Below, in pieces: positions 58,702 through 64,000 of a stretch of 64,000 bases of DNA. Numbering within the stretch: position 1 is the first letter of the stretch; every line of letters starts with the position of its first letter. The position numbers and the translations under genes were made by a program. The notes under the pieces were generated by a model, which made no database searches, was not told the origin of the DNA, and saw nothing but the letters and a program-made list of their open reading frames with translations. The stretch lies in assembly GCA_963707875.1 (NCBI GenBank), contig CAVPRU010000003.1:248001-312000 (forward strand). Direction: 5' to 3'. This stretch comes from SZUA-320 sp963707875. GTDB taxonomy: Bacteria > Gemmatimonadota > Gemmatimonadetes > Gemmatimonadales > GWC2-71-9.

Positions 58702-59799
58702 TCAGAACGACTCCCGAACAAACACCGACATACCCAATCCACGGATGGGATGCCCGAGGCCCGGTTCCTCCAGGCGGCCGACGTCGATCCGAAACGCGGG
58801 TACCACGGTCAGCCTGCGGGTCGCGCGGATCCGGAAGCCCGAGATCAACTCCACCAGAATCGCCTTGCCCACCTCCGGATTGGTCAGCCGGAACTCGGCC
58901 GTTGGCTCCCAGCTGATCGCGCGGCTGAGCGGGACCCGGGCCGTGGTCCCGACGTTGAGCACGTTCTCCCGGTTGGGCACCTCCGTGCCGGCCGAATCGC
59001 CCGCCAGGCGCAGGTAGTCCCAGGCATAGCCGATCAGCGAGACGGGGCCGATGGCGCCGGCGTAACTCACCTCGCCGATGAACCGGGCCCCCGGCCGGTA
59101 GACCCCGGTGACCCCGGTGCCCCGGGAGAATTCGTCGTTGCTGAAGTTGCTGTATGTCATGCCGAAGGAGAGCCGCGACGATCCGATCAACCGGTCGACC
59201 CCGACTCGGAGTCGCCCCTCGAATCCAGCCCGGTAGGAGAAATCGCCATCGGGATCCGAGATCGGAGTGAACGTCCCCGAGTACCGCACGCTCCCGGCGA
59301 TCCCGAGGTTCCAGGGCCCAGTGGGGACGGCGGTCGCCACTCCCGCCGTAACCGAGGGTCCGCTCCCATAGGCATTGACGGGAAAGGCCAGAAAACTCGA
59401 GGAGGCCGCCGAGAGGACCGCGTATTCCGAGGGTGCGAGCCGGCTGGCACCGGTGGGCAGGTTGACCAGCATCGTCACGACCGCGGCATCCTGGCCGAGG
59501 ACCACCGCGCCCCGAAGCTGGGTATCGGTGAGCCCGGCCACCGTGAGCGCCGTCCCGTCGCGGAGTTCCCGGGTGGTCGAGGCGAAGTAGGCCCCGGCGT
59601 CAAAGGAAAACCTGCCGGCGGGGAGCACCGCCGCCAGGGGCACCGCCCATTGGCGCAGGGAGCGAACCTCGAAACGCTCGCCGAAGGAATACGCCTGTCC
59701 CTGCCACCCGGAGGTGACCCCGCCAGGGGACAGGAACTGGGCGTGGACCGGCCCCCCCAGCAACCCGAGGGCCACCACCCAGACGATGGTACGCCTCAT
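58702..59799 (-). CDS. Outer-membrane beta-barrel protein, unknown
   Basis: A 365-residue protein with a signal peptide (VALGLLGGPVHA, cleavage before QFLSP). The rest consists of alternating amphipathic strands (YRAGFEGRLRVGVDRL, SSRLSFGMTYSNFSND), ending in VFVRESF with the C-terminal Phe used as a BAM signal. About 14-16 strands are possible. No specific family was recognised. ATGA overlap with the upstream TPR lipoprotein indicates joint function. Confidence 0.75.
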   Translation of the reverse strand: MRRTIVWVVALGLLGGPVHAQFLSPGGVTSGWQGQAYSFGERFEVRSLRQWAVPLAAVLPAGRFSFDAGAYFASTTRELRDGTALTVAGLTDTQLRGAVVLGQDAAVVTMLVNLPTGASRLAPSEYAVLSAASSSFLAFPVNAYGSGPSVTAGVATAVPTGPWNLGIAGSVRYSGTFTPISDPDGDFSYRAGFEGRLRVGVDRLIGSSRLSFGMTYSNFSNDEFSRGTGVTGVYRPGARFIGEVSYAGAIGPVSLIGYAWDYLRLAGDSAGTEVPNRENVLNVGTTARVPLSRAISWEPTAEFRLTNPEVGKAILVELISGFRIRATRRLTVVPAFRIDVGRLEEPGLGHPIRGLGMSVFVRESF

Positions 59800-61100
59800 G
59801 GACGAGGGATAATGATGATGATGTCGCCGATGATGGCGATTCGACTTGGGTTGTCCTGCCGAAGGGCTTCGGCCAGACGAGGGTTGCCAGCCGGGTTGCG
59901 GGCCCGCAGATCGACTTCCGCACCGGTGCTGGGCGAGATGACCTGGACCGCCATCAACAGCGAAGTCCCCCGGATCCCTGATGCCGCGGGAGACGCGGGG
60001 TTGGCGAGCCGTTCGAGCGCGGCCACCGAGGAACCGGCCCCGGCGAGCAGGATCCCGTTGGCGGCTCCGAACTGCCGGGCCGCCCCGAAGGCAGGATCAC
60101 GACCTGCCGCCAGCGCGAACAGTCCGCCCGCCGAACGGAAGTCACCGCGGTCGTGGGCCGCGAGACCATCACTGAAAGCCAGGAAGGCCTGGAGGTCGGC
60201 GGTCGACCGCTCGGTCAGGGTTCGACGCTCGCCGGGGGTCACCGTCACACCGAGCTGATCGATCAGGGAAAGCACCACGGATTTCTCCATTTCGAACAGC
60301 GCTTCGACCCGATCATCGGCGCCGGCATTCGCCACCAGACTGCCATCCGTCGTTCGGTAGATGCTGGCTTCCAGCCGGACGCCGTTGCTGGTCTCTCGAA
60401 CCACCCCGGCCACCACGTAGTTGGCCCGCAGCAGGAGCCCCGACCGGGCGGCCGAGACGGGTTCGACGTGCCCGGCATCGCCCAGGGCCATTTCGTCCAG
60501 CAGCGCCTGGACCCGGGCACGCTCCACCAGGCCAATCGCGGAGACCTTCCCCAGATCGGTCATCACCAGGTGGGCCACGCCCGCGCCAAGCCCTTGCTGC
60601 CGCCGGTTGCCTCCGACATAGCTCCAGGGGAGTACCGCTACCGAATTGGGCACCGGAGGGGTCCGGGCCAGTTCGGTCTCACGCGCCACCGCCTGCCGAG
60701 CCTCCAGGTCCAGGCGGGTCCGGCTGAGCGATGCGATCCGGCGGTCAAGCTCCTTCCGCTGTCCCTCGGAAAGGCCGAGGGTTCCGGCCATCCGGTAACT
60801 GGTCTCCGCGTCGTCAAACGACTGGAGGCCCTCGAACGACAGTCCCAGATACACCGCGGTGGTGAATGACGGGCGAAGTCCCAGTGCCGCGGTCAGCACG
60901 TCCCGGGCCCGCTCATAGGAGCCCGCGTCGTAGAACCGGATCCCCACCCTGGTCAGGGCATCGCCGTCGCGGGCGAAGGTGGAGGCATCCTGGTCCAGGG
61001 ACTGAAGTTCCGCCGGGGTGACCGGGGCCGTACGCACCCCACCGGCACAGCCGGACAGGCTGAATCCCAGGAGGAAGAGGGCGGAAAGGCGGATAGACAT
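59796..61100 (-). CDS. TPR lipoprotein with CsgG-like domain
   Basis: A 434-residue protein. Lipobox LSLSGC. Residues 25-140 contain TPR-like repeats (VGIRFYDAGSYERARDVLTAALGLRP, LGLSFEGLQSFDDAETSYRMAG). The central part resembles CsgG/FlgO-type domains (VPNSVAVLPWSYVGGN, GVAHLVMTDLGKVSAIGLVERARVQALLDEMAL, GLLLRANYVVAGVVRETSNG), where such domains sense or assemble surface structures. A second TPR part follows (GLFALAAGRDPAFGAAR). The end is unusual: IAIIGDIIIIIPRP, encoded by ATGATG-type triplet repeats. The stop overlaps the barrel gene start by 4 bases. Confidence 0.8.
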   Translation of the reverse strand: MSIRLSALFLLGFSLSGCAGGVRTAPVTPAELQSLDQDASTFARDGDALTRVGIRFYDAGSYERARDVLTAALGLRPSFTTAVYLGLSFEGLQSFDDAETSYRMAGTLGLSEGQRKELDRRIASLSRTRLDLEARQAVARETELARTPPVPNSVAVLPWSYVGGNRRQQGLGAGVAHLVMTDLGKVSAIGLVERARVQALLDEMALGDAGHVEPVSAARSGLLLRANYVVAGVVRETSNGVRLEASIYRTTDGSLVANAGADDRVEALFEMEKSVVLSLIDQLGVTVTPGERRTLTERSTADLQAFLAFSDGLAAHDRGDFRSAGGLFALAAGRDPAFGAARQFGAANGILLAGAGSSVAALERLANPASPAASGIRGTSLLMAVQVISPSTGAEVDLRARNPAGNPRLAEALRQDNPSRIAIIGDIIIIIPRP

Positions 61101-61169
61101 AGGGCAGTGACCCCGAGGGTCTTCCGGCAATCTACCGGCCGGGTCCCGGCCCGGCAACGCCGGCGGAGT

Positions 61170-61889
61170 CTACTTGGGGACCGTGAAGAGCCGCCCCCAG
61201 CGCACGGCGGAGAAGAAGGGCAGCGGCTTCCAGCTGCTGGGATCGAAGCTGAAGTAGACCACCAACGGCCGGCCCCGGACGTTTTCCCTTGGCAGGAAGC
61301 CCCAATAGCGACCGTCGTAGGAGTCATCCCGGTTGTCGCCCATCATGAAGTAATGGCCCGCCGGCACCTCGATCGGGCCCCAGTCCTGAAGATCGGGGTT
61401 GTAGCTCGCCGGGTCGCTGCCCACGAAGTACTCCACCTGCCAACGGCGCATCTTGGCGCGGTAGAAGGCATCGGCGTAGGCCCCCGGGTTGCCGTGCCGC
61501 GCCCAGGGTTCGTCCAGCGGCTGGCCGTTCCGGAACAACTGCCCGCTCTCCATGGCCAGGGTGTCGCCCGGCATCCCGACCAGCCGTTTGACGACCTTCA
61601 GGTCCGCCTCCTCGACCGAGTCGAAGATGACCACGTCACCACGCCTCGGGTCACGCACCGCAGGCAGCCGCTTGTGGATGACCGGGACCTCGGCGCCGTA
61701 CAGCAGCTTGTTGACGAACAGGAAATCGCCGACCAGCAGGGTATTCTCCATGCTGCCCGAGGGGATCCGGAACGCCTCCACCAGGAAGGTGCGGAGGAAC
61801 AACCAGACGACCAGGGCAAAGGCGATGGACTTGATCCACTCCCAGGCCCAATGGACGAAACCGGTCTTGGTCGCCTTCGACTTCGACAT
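61170..61889 (-). CDS. lepB: Signal peptidase I
   Basis: A 239-residue S26A protease. One N-terminal transmembrane helix (SIAFALVVWLFLRTFLV). The catalytic Ser is in FRIPSGSMENTLLVGDFLFVNK, the Lys in VVKRLVGMPGDTL, and the third box is GHYFMMGDNRDDSYDGRYWG. It removes signal peptides of exported proteins, of which this window has many. It lies 11 bases after the TolB-like gene on the same strand. Confidence 0.96.
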   Translation of the reverse strand: MSKSKATKTGFVHWAWEWIKSIAFALVVWLFLRTFLVEAFRIPSGSMENTLLVGDFLFVNKLLYGAEVPVIHKRLPAVRDPRRGDVVIFDSVEEADLKVVKRLVGMPGDTLAMESGQLFRNGQPLDEPWARHGNPGAYADAFYRAKMRRWQVEYFVGSDPASYNPDLQDWGPIEVPAGHYFMMGDNRDDSYDGRYWGFLPRENVRGRPLVVYFSFDPSSWKPLPFFSAVRWGRLFTVPK

Positions 61890-61900
61890 AGTTACTTACC

Positions 61901-62980
61901 TCACGGAATCCAGTCGGCGATGAACAGGTTGGTTTCCCCGGGGTTGGCCTGGTTCCGATTGGAAGCCCAGACCAGCCTGGATCCATCCGGCGAAAACATC
62001 GGGAAACTGTCAAAATCGGGGTGGGTGGTGATCTTCTCGAGTCCGCTGCCGTCGACGTTGACCATGAAGAGGTCGAACGCCCCGCTCCGGGGGCTCTCGA
62101 AATTCGATGAGAAGATGATCCGCTTGCCGTCGGGATGGAAAAACGGTGCGAAGTTGGCGCCGCCGAGCTGGGTGATCTGCCGCGCGTCGCTCCCATCGGC
62201 GTTGGCCACCCACACTTCCACCCGGGCCGGACGGACCAGCCGCTGCGCCAGCAGCCCCAGGTAGTCGGCGCTGTCGGCGGCGGTCTTGGGGGAGGCGGCC
62301 CGCCAGACGATCAGGGAACCGTCGGGCGAGAAGAACGCGCCGCCGTCATACCCCACCCGGTTGGTAACCCGCCGAAGGTCGGTCCCATCCACCTTCATGG
62401 TGTACAACTCGATATCGCCATCCATCGTGCTGGTGAAGATGATTCGCTGTCCATCCGGGGAGACGGTCGACTCCGCGTTGTAGGCACCATTGCTGGTCAG
62501 GGGCCGCAGATCCGAGCCATCCACTGCGGAGGTGTAGATCTCGAGGTGGCCCAGCGGCCAGACGTAGCCCTGAGACTGATCTGGCGGCGGCGGACAGGTG
62601 GTGTCGTGGGCGAAGGTCGAACTGTAGAGGATCCTGCGGTCGTTGTCGTAGAAGTAGCCGCAGGTGGTCCGGCCCTGGCCATTGGACACTCGTCGCATAC
62701 CCGAGCCGTCGATGTTCATCACATAGTGCTGGTCGCACCCCTGACCGACGACCTCCTGCCGCTGGAAGATCAGCCGCCGTCCGTCCCGGGAGAAATACGA
62801 CTCCGCGTTGTTCCCGCCGAAGGTCAGCTGACGGATATTGGCCAGATGGGGTTCGCCCGCCTCCGGCTGGACGAAGACCTCCGAGGGCGCGGTGCCAGGG
62901 TTCTGGTCGGCCTTCGGTGCCCCGGCGCATGCCGCACCCAGAAGACCCGCGCCCCACAGCGATCCATTCCACAGTCTCAT
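61901..62980 (-). CDS. TolB-like beta-propeller (PD40 repeats), exported
   Basis: A 359-residue protein with an N-terminal hydrophobic stretch and LLGAAC, possibly a lipoprotein. At least five PD40/WD40-like repeats of the form (Y/F)FSRDGRRLIFQR, VSPDGQRIIFTST, FSPDGSLIVWRA, FHPDGKRIIFSSN and FSPDGSRLVWASNRN. TolB and relatives form six-bladed propellers in the periplasm and bind partner proteins. Extra cysteines (GCDQHY, TTCGYF, TTCPPPP) may form disulfides. ATG 62980 is preferred over 62989 because GAGG lies 9-10 bases upstream. It follows the Bcp gene by 11 bases. Confidence 0.83.
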   Translation of the reverse strand: MRLWNGSLWGAGLLGAACAGAPKADQNPGTAPSEVFVQPEAGEPHLANIRQLTFGGNNAESYFSRDGRRLIFQRQEVVGQGCDQHYVMNIDGSGMRRVSNGQGRTTCGYFYDNDRRILYSSTFAHDTTCPPPPDQSQGYVWPLGHLEIYTSAVDGSDLRPLTSNGAYNAESTVSPDGQRIIFTSTMDGDIELYTMKVDGTDLRRVTNRVGYDGGAFFSPDGSLIVWRAASPKTAADSADYLGLLAQRLVRPARVEVWVANADGSDARQITQLGGANFAPFFHPDGKRIIFSSNFESPRSGAFDLFMVNVDGSGLEKITTHPDFDSFPMFSPDGSRLVWASNRNQANPGETNLFIADWIP

Positions 62981-62991
62981 GTGCGACATCC

Positions 62992-63462
62992 TCAACTGAT
63001 GGTCCCCAGCGCTGCCAACACTTCGGCGGCGTGACCCTTTGGTTTCACGTGCCGGAAGACCCGGGCGACCAGCCCCTCGCTGTTGATCAGGACGGTCGAG
63101 CGGAGAATCCCCTGATAGGTCCGGCCATACATGCTCTTGTCGCCCCAGGCCCCGTACGCGTCGGCCACCGCATGATCCGCATCCACCAGGAGCGCAAAGG
63201 GCAGCTTGAACTTGGTCTTGAACTGCTGGTGGGACACCACCCCGTCCGGGGAGACCCCCAGGACCACCGCGCCGGCCGCCTTGACGTCGGCCCACTGGTC
63301 CCGGAACTCACACGCCTGGGTGGTACACCCGGGAGTGTCATCCTTGGGATAGAAGTACAGCACCACCTTCCGCCCCCGGTAGTCCCGGAGCGATACCGAT
63401 GCACCCTCGTCGGTCTGCAGGGTGAAGCTCGGGGCTTTGGTCCCAGGTTCGAGCGCGGCCAT
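62992..63462 (-). CDS. bcp: Thioredoxin-dependent peroxiredoxin (Bcp/PrxQ)
   Basis: A 156-residue peroxiredoxin. The peroxidatic Cys is in PKDDTPGCTTQACEF and the resolving Cys is five residues later, the PrxQ/Bcp alpha-helix 2 arrangement. Also visible are VVLGVSPDGVVSHQQFKTKFKLPF and the Arg in LRSTVLIN-type GILRSTVLINSEG. It reduces H2O2 and lipid hydroperoxides with thioredoxin. It is the first gene of a bcp, tolB-like, lepB run on the minus strand. Confidence 0.94.
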   Translation of the reverse strand: MAALEPGTKAPSFTLQTDEGASVSLRDYRGRKVVLYFYPKDDTPGCTTQACEFRDQWADVKAAGAVVLGVSPDGVVSHQQFKTKFKLPFALLVDADHAVADAYGAWGDKSMYGRTYQGILRSTVLINSEGLVARVFRHVKPKGHAAEVLAALGTIS

Positions 63463-63556
63463 ATCCCTCCGGGGTAAGGACTTCCCTCAGCGGCGGAAAA
63501 TGGCGGGAACGCCCAGGATTGTCACCTTGGGCGACCGGAATCCGGTCGGATGCCGG

Positions 63557-64000
63557 CTAGATCGAGTCCTGGAGGACTTCCTCGGCAGGCCGGGCAGCCA
63601 TCCCGTACCGCCAGACGATCTGGAGGGTAAACCAGGCGGCCACCAGTCCGATCGCCAGACCGACGAGCCGTTCGGACCCCCAGCGCCAGGCCGGGGGCAA
63701 GCCCTTGAGAGCCGCCAGGGCCAGCGAGGCCGGGACGAGCACCCCGACCCCGATCCGTCGAATGACCCAGGCGAGGCCAGGGGTGACCACGACAGCCAGG
63801 GCGACCGCAGGCCAGGCGATCCCATCGACCCCACCGACCATCAGGCCGGCCACCGCCCCAAAGACAATGAACCAGGGGAGCCAGAGCGAAGGCCAGCGGC
63901 CACCGATCCGGTTTCCGAAACTGAAGACTACCGTCGCCAAGGCGATCCCCCAGAGCAGGCTCGGAGGTTCCGAGGTCACCTGGCCCAGCACTGGCCACCC
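63557..64000 (-). CDS. Small polytopic membrane protein, unknown, possibly cut by window edge
   Basis: At least 144 residues with four to five transmembrane helices (LLWGIALATVVFSFGN, LPWFIVFGAVAGLMVGG, AVALAVVVTPGLAWVI, GLAIGLVAAWFTLQIVW). A GTG at 63991 could be the start, but the frame is open to the window edge (GWP upstream), so more of the gene may lie outside. No family was recognised. It is followed by an approximately 95-base gap before bcp. Confidence 0.65.
   Translation of the reverse strand, partial: GWPVLGQVTSEPPSLLWGIALATVVFSFGNRIGGRWPSLWLPWFIVFGAVAGLMVGGVDGIAWPAVALAVVVTPGLAWVIRRIGVGVLVPASLALAALKGLPPAWRWGSERLVGLAIGLVAAWFTLQIVWRYGMAARPAEEVLQDSI

Overview
The window is a high-GC chromosomal stretch with no insertion sequences, no CRISPR array and no phage genes. 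The gene content suggests a free-living, flagellated, aerobic, diderm bacterium. It holds a single-polypeptide 2-oxoglutarate dehydrogenase with a built-in acyltransferase-like domain, FliA/FlhG, the futalosine-type menaquinone enzyme MqnD, outer-membrane barrels, a TonB-plug protein and many Gly/Ala/Pro-rich secreted proteins. The set resembles Gemmatimonadota, but this is inference from gene content: there is no rRNA or other phylogenetic marker here.

1-12.4 kb is a signalling and motility region. It contains a partial sigma-54-type activator with degenerate AAA+ motifs, a small histidine kinase, a flhG-fliA pair, an intact NtrC-type response regulator ending in a strong terminator, and a candidate FlgM-like small gene. 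A minus-strand operon then encodes REC, REC-HD-GYP, REC plus cysteine tail, a 1059-residue PAS hybrid kinase and an HPt protein, mostly with overlapping starts and stops. A divergent HDOD gene follows.

12.4-30.2 kb is mostly metabolic and housekeeping: a MazG-like protein, a Cys-rich secreted protein, a hemolysin III-type membrane protein, an amidase, a CPXCG protein, a frameshifted M28 peptidase followed by an M24 peptidase remnant, a DmdA-like aminomethyltransferase, RsgA, and proline dehydrogenase. Beta-oxidation genes fadJ and fadI, a methyltransferase and glpD complete this part.

30.2-45.6 kb holds the Kgd-type oxoglutarate dehydrogenase, an HNH nuclease, transketolase-transaldolase, two convergent dicarboxylate/amino-acid symporters, a short carboxypeptidase-regulatory/TonB-plug protein, an FKBP lipoprotein, tRNA-Cys(GCA), arginase and a POTRA/BamA-like barrel.

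45.7-64 kb begins with an overlapping chain: zinc-ribbon protein, MqnD, HD-GYP, and REC-HisKA without an ATPase domain. HtpX/LemA, a MerR-like regulator, a pilin-like protein, YceI and a Fis-type regulator come next. There follow an unexplained low-GC gap bounded by a strong terminator, and cspA with a terminator-like hairpin in its leader. A binding protein coupled to a chemoreceptor, a histone H1-like protein, an outer-membrane barrel/TPR lipoprotein pair, signal peptidase I, a TolB-like propeller and a Bcp peroxiredoxin finish the window.

Adjacent genes very often overlap by 4 bases (ATGA, GTGA, TTGA and possibly CTGA), so translational coupling appears to be a general style here and was used to choose many starts.
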